Positions 1 through 7,709 of a stretch of 12,760 nt of DNA are shown here, in pieces. The DNA comes from CAKQOE01 sp963627215 (lineage in GTDB: Bacteria; Bacillota; Clostridia; Peptostreptococcales; Anaerovoracaceae), in assembly GCA_963627215.1 (NCBI GenBank), contig CAVGAH010000056.1:1-12760 (forward strand), read 5' to 3'. A program made the translations under genes and the position numbers. Positions within the stretch are counted from its first letter, which is position 1; every line of letters begins with the position of its first letter. A model generated the notes under the pieces. The model ran no database searches. It saw nothing but the letters and a program-made list of their open reading frames with translations, and was not told the origin of the DNA.

Positions 1-1
1 T

Positions 2-3000
2 GCTGAGGCAGGGCTGAATGATGTTAAGACCGATCCTGACAGCCCTGATAAGCCTGTAGGGCCTGATCCTGTTGACCCGGGTGCTGACGACTATGACTGG
101 AAATCTCTGACATGGGCAGGAGGACTTGATTTCAGTTGGTATGATGAGAATGATGTAAAGTCAGAATATCATATAACTACTCCGGCTCAGTGGGAATCGA
201 TCGCATGGATATGTTCTAAAGACCTTGGAAAGCTGGCTGACTTTAAGACAAACACAGATGGCAATGTGACTGCGATAAAAGGAACTGTGCCTTCTGCACA
301 GAATGAACTTGCTGGAGTACAGTTCTATCTTGATAATGATATCGATATGGGCGGCGTTAAGGCAGCTGACGGAACGTGGTCAGGCCCGAATTATTATCCG
401 ATAGGTTCTGAAGGCAGGAATGATCTTGACGATGGTTATTTCTGCGGTGTTTTCTGTGGAAGTGTTAACGGTCAGGGGCATATTGTAAAGAATGTTTATT
501 GTGAAAGAAATTCAGGTCAGGATACAGGTCATGGAAGTTCATCATGCATAGGGCTTTTCGGAAGAGTCGGATCGCCTGATAAAACAAATTATACTGATAA
601 CAACATCACGATCGAAAATATTGCTGTGAGCGGATATATAAGGGGATACCGTTCTACAGGCGGCGTGATAGGCAAGACTCTTCATGTTGCATCAGGAAAG
701 GTACTGACAATAAGAAATTGTATTAATTTTGCTGAAATAGTAACAAATGGTGGAAGTAAAGGCACCGGCGGAGTGATAGGCGCTGCCTGGAATGGAGCTG
801 TTGTAGAAAAATGTGCTAATTTCGGGAATGTTACTGCAGAGTATAATGGTGCTAATGCAGCAGGTGTAAGCGGCTGCAATGAGAGCGTGCTTTCTGATTC
901 ATATAACGTTGGTATTGTAAGTAACACTGCGAAGGCTGAAAATGTAGGTGCTGTAGTGTGTAATAACAACAATGCGAGTATAAATATTACGAATTGCTAT
1001 GCGTTGGAAGGAAGCACACCGGGATATACAAAAAGCATAGTAAACAGTAAAACACTTATTTCAGGAGGTTGGAAAACTGCGTCAGAAATGAAGACTGCTG
1101 AGTTTGCGAAGCTCCTCAGCGGAAGCAGCGAAAATGCATGGAGGCTCATAGGAAACGGTTATGCGGCTGTAAGCAGCTATATTGCTGAGCTTGCAGGAGG
1201 ATACCCTGTTCCTGCTCCGTTTGTAAAGGCAACAAGTACTCCGGTCGAACCTGGCGGAGGCGGTTCAGGTGGCGGCGGTGGAGGCTCTGCCGGTGGCGGA
1301 GGCTCGACAGGTCCGGATACATCAGGCCTTGATCTTAAGTCAAGATCATGGGATGGAAAGACTGTTGACGTAAGCTGGTATTTTGGCAACGAATCTGACA
1401 GGAGCTATACTATAAGCACAGCTGCTGAGCTTGCCGGTGCTGCTGCGCTTGTAAACGGTCTTGTGAATTCAGACTGTGTGGTATATACAGGTTCTGAAGT
1501 CATAACTGCTAAAAACTGGAATAACAGTAGCAAGTATGTAAATACTGATACTAAGGCACCAGGTGAGAATAATGAGGCAACAGATACGTATCATTACGGA
1601 ATAGAATCTTTTAAAGATAAAACTCTGTATCTCAGTGCAAACCTCGATATGAGCGGCGGAAATTATATGCCGATCGGAGGACAGTACCTTATGAAGGATG
1701 AGGATACGTCGACTAAGATCGGCGCGTCTTTCTGCGGTATGTTTGATGGCGGCGGACATACAGTGAATATAGAATGCGATCGTCACTGCGCAAAAAATTA
1801 CGGTGATGGTGAGTCTATAGGACTTATAGGTCGTCTCGGTGTTCATGATAATGATGATAGCTCGCTCAAGCCTTCAGAAGCGGGTGTATGCGATGTAGCA
1901 GTAACAGGCTCTGTAAAGGGCAACCGTTCTGTTGGTGGTGTAGTCGGTAAGATCGGTCAGACCAGTGGAACAGCTGTGATAGAAGGATGTGCAAATAAGG
2001 CAGATATAACAGGTACAGATAAAAAGGGCACAGGCGGTATATGCGGTTCCGCATGGAATGACGGCATAATAAGAAACTGCTATAATACAGGCCGCATAGT
2101 AAATACAAACTCATCGTACGGTGGAATAGCAGGCTCAGCAGAAATACAGCTGATCAACTGCTATAATGCCGGAAAGGTAAGCGGAAACGGAACGTCAGCA
2201 GCTGTAGCAACTTCGAACGGTGGCGATTCGTACGAAAACTGCTACTGGCTCAAGGGCAGCGCTGATATGGGCGTTTATAATAAGCCTTCGGTAAGCGGAG
2301 TTACTGAAATGAGTGATGCAGATATGAAGGCGGAAGCATTTGCGGCAAAGCTCGGAAGTGCGTTTGAGGCCAAAAGCGGATCATATCCTGTTCTGAGTTG
2401 GGAAGGCGGTTCAGGAAGCGGCGCAGGCGGCGGAGGAGCTGTTACAGACCCGATTCAGCCAACGACTCCGCAGGATCCTGCGACTGCGTCAGGCTACAGC
2501 GATGTTGCTTCAAACGCATGGTACAGCGAGGCTGTTAAATACGTTACGGACAAGAACCTTATGAACGGTACAGGCAGCGGAAAGTTCAGCCCTAACGCTT
2601 CTACTACGAGAGGCATGATAATGACTATCCTCGCCCGTATGTCAGGCGCGGATACGACGGGCAGTACGACTTGGTACAAGAAGGGTCTCGACTGGGCTGT
2701 TTCTAAGAAGATCTCAGATGGAACTAAGCCTGAGGCTACTATGACGCGCGAGCAGCTTGCGACTATGCTCTACAGGTATTCGGGCATGATGGGCTATGAT
2801 ACGTCTCAGGGCGGCATGGCTGTACGCGAGTACGATGATTTCGGAAAGATCTCTTCATATGCGACAGAGGCTATGGCGTGGGCTGTAAACACTCAGATAA
2901 TAACGGGTGTTACAAAGACTGAGCTTCAGCCTCAGGGAAGCGCTACGCGCGCTCAGATAGCGACTATACTTATGAGATGGTCGAAGCTTAACGAAAAGGC

Positions 3001-3007
3001 TCAGTAA
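2..3007 (+). CDS. SLH-anchored surface protein with two tandem GLUG-rich domains (5' partial)
   Basis: The frame is open from the first bases, so the N-terminus and signal peptide lie upstream; 1001 residues are visible. The GTG at 266 is an internal Val codon, not a start: in-frame upstream sequence matches the second domain copy. Order: Asp/Pro-rich linker, domain A (about nt 92-1224), Gly/Ser linker (about 1250-1327), domain B (about 1328-2410), Gly/Pro/Thr linker, then three SLH motifs starting near 2495, 2672 and 2831 (TRGMI, TREQL and TRAQI variants of the SLH TRAE core). Each domain has a WKS/VSWY-type opening, a DxDMxG...PIG segment, FCGxFxG, GLxGRxG, and GLUG-like GGVIG/GGICG plus NCYNxG repeats. 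SLH triplets are known to bind secondary cell-wall polymers, so surface anchoring is inferred; the domains' ligand is unknown. The protein is Trp-rich (about 20 residues), unlike the trp enzymes that follow. Confidence 0.9.
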   Translation, partial: AEAGLNDVKTDPDSPDKPVGPDPVDPGADDYDWKSLTWAGGLDFSWYDENDVKSEYHITTPAQWESIAWICSKDLGKLADFKTNTDGNVTAIKGTVPSAQNELAGVQFYLDNDIDMGGVKAADGTWSGPNYYPIGSEGRNDLDDGYFCGVFCGSVNGQGHIVKNVYCERNSGQDTGHGSSSCIGLFGRVGSPDKTNYTDNNITIENIAVSGYIRGYRSTGGVIGKTLHVASGKVLTIRNCINFAEIVTNGGSKGTGGVIGAAWNGAVVEKCANFGNVTAEYNGANAAGVSGCNESVLSDSYNVGIVSNTAKAENVGAVVCNNNNASINITNCYALEGSTPGYTKSIVNSKTLISGGWKTASEMKTAEFAKLLSGSSENAWRLIGNGYAAVSSYIAELAGGYPVPAPFVKATSTPVEPGGGGSGGGGGGSAGGGGSTGPDTSGLDLKSRSWDGKTVDVSWYFGNESDRSYTISTAAELAGAAALVNGLVNSDCVVYTGSEVITAKNWNNSSKYVNTDTKAPGENNEATDTYHYGIESFKDKTLYLSANLDMSGGNYMPIGGQYLMKDEDTSTKIGASFCGMFDGGGHTVNIECDRHCAKNYGDGESIGLIGRLGVHDNDDSSLKPSEAGVCDVAVTGSVKGNRSVGGVVGKIGQTSGTAVIEGCANKADITGTDKKGTGGICGSAWNDGIIRNCYNTGRIVNTNSSYGGIAGSAEIQLINCYNAGKVSGNGTSAAVATSNGGDSYENCYWLKGSADMGVYNKPSVSGVTEMSDADMKAEAFAAKLGSAFEAKSGSYPVLSWEGGSGSGAGGGGAVTDPIQPTTPQDPATASGYSDVASNAWYSEAVKYVTDKNLMNGTGSGKFSPNASTTRGMIMTILARMSGADTTGSTTWYKKGLDWAVSKKISDGTKPEATMTREQLATMLYRYSGMMGYDTSQGGMAVREYDDFGKISSYATEAMAWAVNTQIITGVTKTELQPQGSATRAQIATILMRWSKLNEKAQ
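92..2410 (+). repeat. Internal duplication: two diverged copies of a ~360-380 residue GLUG-rich domain
   Basis: Two blocks, about 92-1224 and 1328-2410, share the same order of motifs: an aromatic opening ending in SWY, a short ITT/IST-A segment, DxDM followed by PIG, FCGxF, GxxGRxG, then GGVIGK/GGVVGK, KGTGGVIG/KGTGGICG and paired Cys-Tyr-Asn repeats. They are separated by a Gly/Ser linker. The copies have clearly diverged at both nucleotide and protein level, so this is an old intragenic duplication and not a recent one. Boundaries were set by eye and may be off by 10-20 residues. Confidence 0.75.
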
Positions 3008-3038
3008 GAACAAATTACATAATTTTAAATTAAAAAAT

Positions 3039-3077
3039 AGCGTCGCGCCGGCAAGCTTGACTGATCGGTGCGGCGCT
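3039..3077. terminator. Strong GC hairpin after the SLH gene; U-tract only on the minus strand
   Basis: Arms 3039-3050 and 3066-3077 pair over 12 positions (two are G-U) around a 15-nt loop. On the + strand no T run follows, so it is not a textbook terminator for the SLH gene, though it may slow polymerase or protect the mRNA 3' end. Read on the minus strand the hairpin is followed by the complement of the A-rich stretch at 3026-3037, giving a TTTTTT tail, which suits a terminator for transcription moving leftward. It lies about 30 bp after the SLH stop codon and 40 bp before the trp promoter. Confidence 0.4.
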
Positions 3078-3117
3078 GTCTGCGAAAAACAAAATCGTAT
3101 TTCTGCAAAAAACATGA

Positions 3118-3146
3118 TTGACATAGTCTTTTTATAGGCTTATAAT
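3118..3146 (+). promoter_or_regulatory. Perfect-consensus sigma-A promoter of the trp operon
   Basis: TTGACA at 3118-3123 and TATAAT at 3141-3146 are both exact consensus hexamers with the optimal 17-bp spacer. Transcription should start near 3152-3154, about 40 nt before stem I of the T-box leader. A promoter this strong fits an operon controlled after initiation, by the T-box, with no visible need for a repressor; no palindromic operator overlaps it. Confidence 0.9.
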
Positions 3147-3152
3147 AGGCAC

Positions 3153-3458
3153 AACTTAAGAAGAAATTTAATACATTGATGAATTAAACCGTTGATGCGG
3201 GAGTAAAGATGAGAAATGTGCTTACAGAGAGTCGGCGATGGTGTGAATCCGGCAGCTACAGCTTATCATAATGGGCCGCAGAGGGCATGGCGAATTACAG
3301 TATACCATGACGCAAGGCATGCGTGAGTTGCCGGGGATATGTTGGTATCCTGCTGAGAGCGCGGACATCCGTGAAACAAGGTGGCACCGCGGGTTTAGAA
3401 TATTCAGACCCGTCCTTGACAGATCAGATTAAGACAGATCTGTTGAGGACGGTTTTTT
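3153..3458 (+). promoter_or_regulatory. T-box riboswitch, tRNA-Trp specific
   Basis: Leader RNA that senses uncharged tRNA and controls the trp genes. The stem I base pairs 3196-3200 with 3276-3280, and the next helix pairs 3208-3213 with 3262-3267. The loop between them carries TGG at 3272-3274, the Trp codon, followed by a purine. An AGAGAG element and GGTGTGA loop lie near 3226-3246. The T-box core is at 3378-3393. The antiterminator pairs 3378-3381 with 3414-3417 and 3389-3396 with 3406-3413, leaving the canonical 7-nt bulge TGGCACC (3382-3388). UGGC in the bulge complements a GCCA tRNA end, so it expects discriminator base G, as tRNA-Trp usually has. The antiterminator shares 3410-3417 with the terminator. 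The start is inferred from the promoter. Confidence 0.95.
3410..3458 (+). terminator. Regulated intrinsic terminator of the T-box leader
   Basis: Arms 3410-3425 and 3437-3452 form a 16-bp stem (two G-U pairs), an 11-nt loop, and then TTTTTT at 3453-3458. The 5' arm overlaps the antiterminator's 3' arm, so only one of the two can form. It should stop transcription when tRNA-Trp is charged. Confidence 0.93.
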
Positions 3459-3601
3459 GTTTAGAAAATGGTTCAAGACGGTAAAGCGTGTCAGCATAAC
3501 AGCGGTAATGCAGAAAAGCAAAAGACCGAGGGAAAGCTCGAAATTAAGAGTTTAAGGTTAGATGATAAAGCTCGATAAGTCCAATGGAGGGAGATGTAAA
3601 T
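3459..3601 (+). other. Untranslated spacer between leader terminator and trpE
   Basis: This 143-nt stretch holds the trpE ribosome binding site (GGAGG, 3586-3590). It also has a 9-bp direct repeat AAAGCTCGA (3533-3541 and 3567-3575) and a small hairpin pairing CGAG 3527-3530 with CTCG 3537-3540. No second T-box or promoter is visible. It is longer than a plain leader-to-gene spacer needs to be, but I see no clear function. Confidence 0.5.
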
Positions 3602-5092
3602 ATGTTCAGACCTACACTTGAAGAAGTGAAGAAATACGCTGAAGACAGCGAAGCAGCCTACAAAGCAGTACCTGTAATGAAAGAGATACTTTCAGACATA
3701 AGGACACCGATGGAAGTTCTGAAAAGGCTGCTCAAGGTAAGCAAACACACATATATGCTTGAAAGCGTGGAAAATACAGAAAAGTGGGGCAGATATACAT
3801 TCCTCGGATTTGACCCGAAGCTTGAGATAACATGCACAGACGGAAAGCTGAAGATCTCGAACGGTACGGCGATAGAGATAGAAACGACCGAGCCGGGGAA
3901 ATATATAAGAAACATAATAAACGAAAACAAGAGCCCAAAAATCGAATACATGCCGACATTTACAGGCGGGCTCGTAGGATATTTCTCATATGACTTTATA
4001 AAGTACGCAGAACCGAAGCTAAGACTTGACGCAGACGATCAGGAAAACTTCAATGACTTCGACCTGATGCTTTTCGATAAGGTCATCGCGTTTGATAATC
4101 TGAGGCAGAAAATAATAGTTATAGCTAACGTAAAGCTCGACGGCAGCGATGACGATCTGGAGACTAATTACAACAAGGCGCTGCATGATATAGACGACAT
4201 AATAAATATAATAAAAAACGGCGAGGCAGCTGACCCGCAGCCGGGAGTGCTGAAATCAGAATTCAGAAGGCTTTTCGATAAAGAACAGTTCTGTGAGATG
4301 ATAGAAAAAGCAAGAAAGTACATATATGAGGGCGACATATTCCAGGTAGTGCTTTCAAACAGACTGGATGCTGACTTCGAAGGAAGCCTGCTCAACACAT
4401 ACCGCGTGCTCCGCACGATGAATCCTTCACCGTATATGTTTTATTTCAGTGGACAGGACGTAGAAATAGCGGGAGCATCACCTGAAACGCTCGTAAAGCT
4501 TGAGGACGGCGAGCTTCATACATTCCCGCTGGCCGGCACGAGACCGAGAGGAAAGACGTCGGAGGAGGACGCAGAGCTCGAAAGATCGCTTCTGGCAGAC
4601 CCGAAGGAGCTTTCAGAACACAACATGCTGGTAGACCTCGGAAGGAACGACATAGGCAAGCTCAGTAAATTCGGAACTGTAGAAGTTGAAAAATATATGT
4701 CGATAGAAAAATATTCACATGTAATGCATATCGGTTCTACAGTAAGAGGCCGGATAAGAGACGACATGGACGCAGTCGATGCAGTGTCGTGCGTGCTCCC
4801 TGCAGGAACTCTTTCGGGAGCACCGAAGATAAGAGCCTGCGAGATAATAAACGAGCTTGAAAACAACAAGCGCGGCATATACGGAGGGGCTATAGGTTAC
4901 ATTGACTTCACAGGAAACCTCGATACATGCATAGCGATAAGGATAGCATTTAAGAAAAACGGAAAGGTATTCGTAAGATCCGGCGCAGGAATAGTCGCAG
5001 ACAGCGTACCGGAAAGCGAATATCAGGAATGCATAAACAAGGCGCAGGCAGTGGTCAACGCGCTGAAGGCAGGACAGGAGGCAGATGACTAA
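3602..5092 (+). CDS. trpE: Anthranilate synthase component I
   Basis: Converts chorismate plus ammonia (from TrpG) to anthranilate, the first committed step of tryptophan synthesis. The product is 496 residues, a normal length. Visible are the N-terminal tryptophan-binding elements LES (53-55) and NPSPYM (274-279), which in the family form the feedback-inhibition site; GGLVGYFSYD (122-131); and the chorismate-binding core with GASPE (291-295), LVDLGRND (343-350), AGTLSGAPK (401-409) and GGAIGY (428-433). The intact feedback motifs predict inhibition by tryptophan. I chose the ATG at 3602 because GGAGG lies 11 nt upstream; the in-frame ATG at 3584 would overlap that site and has none of its own. 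The gene contains a single Trp codon. Its TAA stop directly abuts the trpG ATG. Confidence 0.97.
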   Translation: MFRPTLEEVKKYAEDSEAAYKAVPVMKEILSDIRTPMEVLKRLLKVSKHTYMLESVENTEKWGRYTFLGFDPKLEITCTDGKLKISNGTAIEIETTEPGKYIRNIINENKSPKIEYMPTFTGGLVGYFSYDFIKYAEPKLRLDADDQENFNDFDLMLFDKVIAFDNLRQKIIVIANVKLDGSDDDLETNYNKALHDIDDIINIIKNGEAADPQPGVLKSEFRRLFDKEQFCEMIEKARKYIYEGDIFQVVLSNRLDADFEGSLLNTYRVLRTMNPSPYMFYFSGQDVEIAGASPETLVKLEDGELHTFPLAGTRPRGKTSEEDAELERSLLADPKELSEHNMLVDLGRNDIGKLSKFGTVEVEKYMSIEKYSHVMHIGSTVRGRIRDDMDAVDAVSCVLPAGTLSGAPKIRACEIINELENNKRGIYGGAIGYIDFTGNLDTCIAIRIAFKKNGKVFVRSGAGIVADSVPESEYQECINKAQAVVNALKAGQEADD

Positions 5093-5662
5093 ATGATACT
5101 TTTAATAGATAATTACGACAGCTTTTCATACAATCTGTATCAGCTCATCGGTTCTATAGATCCTGATATAAAGGTCGTCAGAAACGACGAGATGACGATA
5201 GAAGAAATCGAGAAAGCGGCTCCGAGCCACATAATACTTTCACCCGGGCCGGGCCGCCCGTCAGACGCGGGCGTCTGTGAAGAGGCTGCAAAGTATTTCG
5301 CCGGCAAGATCCCTGTATTGGGCGTGTGTCTGGGGCATCAGGCGATATGCGAGGCCTACGGTGCGACCGTTTCATACGCAAAGCAGCTCATGCACGGTAA
5401 GCAGTCAGTCATAGAGGTAGATAACAACGATAAGATATTCCGAGGTCTGCCGGAGAAGATAACGGGAGCAAGGTATCACTCACTTGCAGCTGTAGAGGAC
5501 ACGATGCCTGAAGAGCTTATCCTAACAGCAAGGACGGATGACGGCGAGATAATGGCGGTACGCCACAGAGACTTCGATGTATACGGACTCCAGTTCCACC
5601 CAGAGTCGATACTTACGCCTGACGGCAGAGTGATGCTTGAGAATTTTTTAAGCATAAGATAA
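5093..5662 (+). CDS. trpG: Anthranilate synthase component II (glutamine amidotransferase)
   Basis: Class I glutamine amidotransferase of 189 residues that hydrolyses glutamine and passes ammonia to TrpE. The catalytic triad is visible: Cys79 in GVCLGHQ, His169 and Glu171 in FHPES. The oxyanion segment SPGPGRP (50-56) and the N-terminal DNYDSFSYN motif (6-14) are also present. It is free-standing, not fused to TrpD as in some bacteria. The start codon follows the trpE stop with no gap, and its ribosome binding site (AGGAGG, 5076-5081) lies inside trpE, so translation is probably coupled for 1:1 subunit supply. A pabA role (4-amino-4-deoxychorismate synthesis) shared with TrpG occurs in some bacteria and cannot be excluded. 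No Trp codons. Confidence 0.96.
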   Translation: MILLIDNYDSFSYNLYQLIGSIDPDIKVVRNDEMTIEEIEKAAPSHIILSPGPGRPSDAGVCEEAAKYFAGKIPVLGVCLGHQAICEAYGATVSYAKQLMHGKQSVIEVDNNDKIFRGLPEKITGARYHSLAAVEDTMPEELILTARTDDGEIMAVRHRDFDVYGLQFHPESILTPDGRVMLENFLSIR

Positions 5663-5704
5663 ATGATAAAATAAAATTGAAATATTAACGAATAAATAAA
5701 GTGA

Positions 5705-5719
5705 CCGCGCCCGGCGCGG
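5705..5719 (+). other. Short GC hairpin in the trpG-trpD junction
   Basis: CCGCGC (5705-5710) pairs perfectly with GCGCGG (5714-5719) across a 3-nt loop, inside an otherwise AT-rich 89-nt gap. No T run follows, so it is not an intrinsic terminator. It could serve as an mRNA processing or stability element; that is inference. A similar 6-bp, 3-nt-loop hairpin sits at the trpC-trpB junction. Confidence 0.55.
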
Positions 5720-5751
5720 GAGCATGATAAAAGTAAAAGGAGGAAATCGTT

Positions 5752-6765
5752 ATGATAAAGGAAGCTATAGCAAAGTTAAGAGACGGACAGGACCTGACAT
5801 ATGATGAAGCGGGAGCATGCATCGACGAGATAATGAACGGCGAGACTAACGAGGCTCAGACAGCAGCGTTTTTAATGGGACTCGGCGCAAAAGGCGAGAC
5901 TATAGAAGAAATAGCAGCATGCGCCGACTCGATGAGAGCGCACGCTACAAGGCTCGAACATAAGCGAGAGGCACTTGAGATCGTAGGAACAGGCGGCGAC
6001 AAGTCAAATACATTCAACATTTCATCTACAAGCGCTATAGTAGCCGCAGCAGTGGGCGTAGCTGTAGCAAAGCACGGAAACAGAGCGGCTTCCTCAAAAT
6101 GCGGCGCTGCTGACGTACTCGAAGCACTCGGCGTAAACATCATGCTCGAGCCTGAAAGGATGGCTGAAGTATTTGACAAGACAGGCATATGCTTCATGCA
6201 CGCGCAGGTATATCACAAGAGCATGAAATACGTAGCTCCTGTAAGAGGCTCGCTCGGCTGCAGAACAGTATTCAACATACTCGGACCTCTGACAAATCCG
6301 GCTTTCAACACTAAGCAGGTAATGGGCGTTTACTCAAGGGAGTTAGTCGAGCCTATGGCGAGAGTTCTCACAAAGCTTGGAGTAAAGGACGGAATGGTAG
6401 TTTTCGGCGAGGACGTAATGGACGAGATATCTATGAGCGCTCCTACAGCAGTGTGCGAGTTCCACGACGGGCAGTACAGCTCATATGAGATAAAGCCTGA
6501 GGATTTCGGAATGGAGAGATGCAGCAAGGCCGACCTGGTCGGCGGAGATCCTGCTGAAAACGCAGCTATAACAAGAGCGATACTCGACGGTGAAAAAGGA
6601 CCGAGACGCAACGCTGTACTGCTGAACGCAGGCGCTGCGATATACATTTCAGGAAAGGCTGCAAGCCTCGCAGAGGGCGTAAAGCTCGCCGCAGAAGCGA
6701 TAGACAGCGGCGCGGCAAAGGCAAAGCTCGAGGAGTTCGTTGCAAAGACCAACGCGGCAGCGTAG
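5752..6765 (+). CDS. trpD: Anthranilate phosphoribosyltransferase
   Basis: Transfers phosphoribose from PRPP to anthranilate to give phosphoribosylanthranilate, the second step. The product is 337 residues, typical for a stand-alone TrpD. Motifs: GTGGD (79-83) of the PRPP loop, the NISSTSA segment (89-95), KHGNR (107-111), the anthranilate-pocket region with PVRGSLGCRT (163-172), FNILGPLTNP (174-183), and the acidic pair DE (224-225) expected to bind magnesium. The start is well defined: AGGAGG at 5738-5743 lies 8 nt before the ATG. It sits 89 nt after trpG in the same operon; no internal promoter is obvious in that gap. No Trp codons. Confidence 0.97.
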   Translation: MIKEAIAKLRDGQDLTYDEAGACIDEIMNGETNEAQTAAFLMGLGAKGETIEEIAACADSMRAHATRLEHKREALEIVGTGGDKSNTFNISSTSAIVAAAVGVAVAKHGNRAASSKCGAADVLEALGVNIMLEPERMAEVFDKTGICFMHAQVYHKSMKYVAPVRGSLGCRTVFNILGPLTNPAFNTKQVMGVYSRELVEPMARVLTKLGVKDGMVVFGEDVMDEISMSAPTAVCEFHDGQYSSYEIKPEDFGMERCSKADLVGGDPAENAAITRAILDGEKGPRRNAVLLNAGAAIYISGKAASLAEGVKLAAEAIDSGAAKAKLEEFVAKTNAAA

Positions 6766-6802
6766 CCTGATAGTACAGGTACAGGACAGCAGGAATGATA
6801 AA

Positions 6803-7591
6803 ATGATATTAGATGAAATAGCAGAAAAAACGAGAGAACGCGTGGCTGCCGCAAAGCAACAGATCTCGCTTGAAGAAATGAATGCAAGGGCAGAGGCGAT
6901 GAACGCCGATACGGGATTTCCGTTTGAAAGGGCGCTGAGAGACGCAGATGACATAGCGTTTATATGCGAAGCCAAAAAAGCGTCTCCGTCAAAAGGACTG
7001 ATAGCTCCGGATTTTCCGTACAGGCAGATAGCCATAGATTACGAAAAGGCGGGAGCATCAGCAATATCAGTGCTCACAGAGCCGTACTGGTTCAAGGGAG
7101 AAAACAGCTATCTGACGGAGATAGCCGAAGCGGTATCGATACCGGTGCTCCGCAAGGACTTCACGATAGACGAGTATATGATATACGAGGCAAAGGTCAT
7201 AGGCGCATCGGCGGTGCTTCTGATATGCGCAATACTTGATACTGAAACTATTCGCAGATACATACAGATAGCCGACAGTCTGGGGCTGTCAGCGATAGTC
7301 GAAGCGCACGATGCGGACGAGGTAAAGTCGGCGCTTGAAGCGGGAGCACGCATCATCGGGGTAAACAACAGAAATCTGAAGGATTTCACGGTGGATATAA
7401 ACAACAGCTCGCATTACAGAGCTATGGTGCCGGACGATATAATATTTATATCGGAAAGCGGTATAAAAACGGCTGAAGATATAGACGTGCTCCGTAAAAA
7501 CGGCACGAACGCGGTGTTGATAGGCGAAACGCTTATGAGAAGCGAGGATAAAAAAGCTGAATTAGATAAGCTCAGAGGAACAGGCCGGTGA
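6803..7591 (+). CDS. trpC: Indole-3-glycerol phosphate synthase
   Basis: Closes the indole ring of CdRP with loss of CO2 and water, giving indole-3-glycerol phosphate. The 262-residue single-domain (beta/alpha)8 barrel has the family's catalytic signatures: EAKKASPSKG (56-65), LRKDF (116-120), IVEAH (165-169), NNRNL (188-192) and SESGI (217-221). I chose the ATG at 6803 because AGGA (6791-6794) lies 8 nt upstream and the protein then opens with a normal TrpC N-terminus; an in-frame ATG at 6740 would overlap trpD by 26 nt and add 21 unrelated residues. The gap after trpD is 37 nt. It is not fused to a TrpF domain, which matters because no separate trpF exists here. One Trp codon. Confidence 0.96.
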   Translation: MILDEIAEKTRERVAAAKQQISLEEMNARAEAMNADTGFPFERALRDADDIAFICEAKKASPSKGLIAPDFPYRQIAIDYEKAGASAISVLTEPYWFKGENSYLTEIAEAVSIPVLRKDFTIDEYMIYEAKVIGASAVLLICAILDTETIRRYIQIADSLGLSAIVEAHDADEVKSALEAGARIIGVNNRNLKDFTVDINNSSHYRAMVPDDIIFISESGIKTAEDIDVLRKNGTNAVLIGETLMRSEDKKAELDKLRGTGR

Positions 7592-7598
7592 GACCGGC
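7584..7598 (+). other. GC hairpin spanning the trpC stop codon
   Basis: GCCGGT (7584-7589) and ACCGGC (7593-7598) form a perfect 6-bp stem with a 3-nt loop that covers the TGA stop of trpC. No T run follows. The 118-nt gap that follows before trpB is AT-rich and is where trpF normally lies; it contains only the trpB ribosome binding site and no trace of a trpF remnant that I can recognise. Confidence 0.55.
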
Positions 7599-7709
7599 GC
7601 AGTTATGGAAATATTAGTGCAGGAATATACAAGAATATAGTTATTGAATAGAACGAATATTGTTAAAACGTAAAATATATGATCTAAAGTAAGATGTAAG
7701 GAGGAGAAA

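Noticed and set aside
266..268. GTG at 266 as start of the SLH protein
   Set aside because: The frame stays open to position 2 and the upstream residues match the corresponding part of domain B, so the gene continues beyond the window.
1250..1320. Glycine-rich run as a sign of cloning or a synthetic linker
   Set aside because: Codons are mixed and a similar Gly-rich linker occurs before the SLH motifs; this is a natural interdomain linker.
3468..3578. 36-codon ORF between the T-box terminator and trpE, considered as a leader peptide
   Set aside because: It has no Trp codons and no ribosome binding site at proper distance (the upstream sequence is the terminator and T run), so peptide-based attenuation is not supported; the T-box explains the control.
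3584..3601. Upstream in-frame ATG for trpE
   Set aside because: The ATG at 3584 overlaps the GGAGG that serves the ATG at 3602, and would add six residues with no Shine-Dalgarno sequence of their own.
6740..6802. Upstream in-frame ATG for trpC
   Set aside because: It lies inside trpD and would add a 21-residue tail unlike TrpC; the ATG at 6803 has AGGA at 8-nt spacing.
6330..6887. 185-codon minus-strand frame across the trpD-trpC junction
   Set aside because: It overlaps two well-supported genes, is Ala/Ser/Phe-rich low-complexity sequence, and has no start context.
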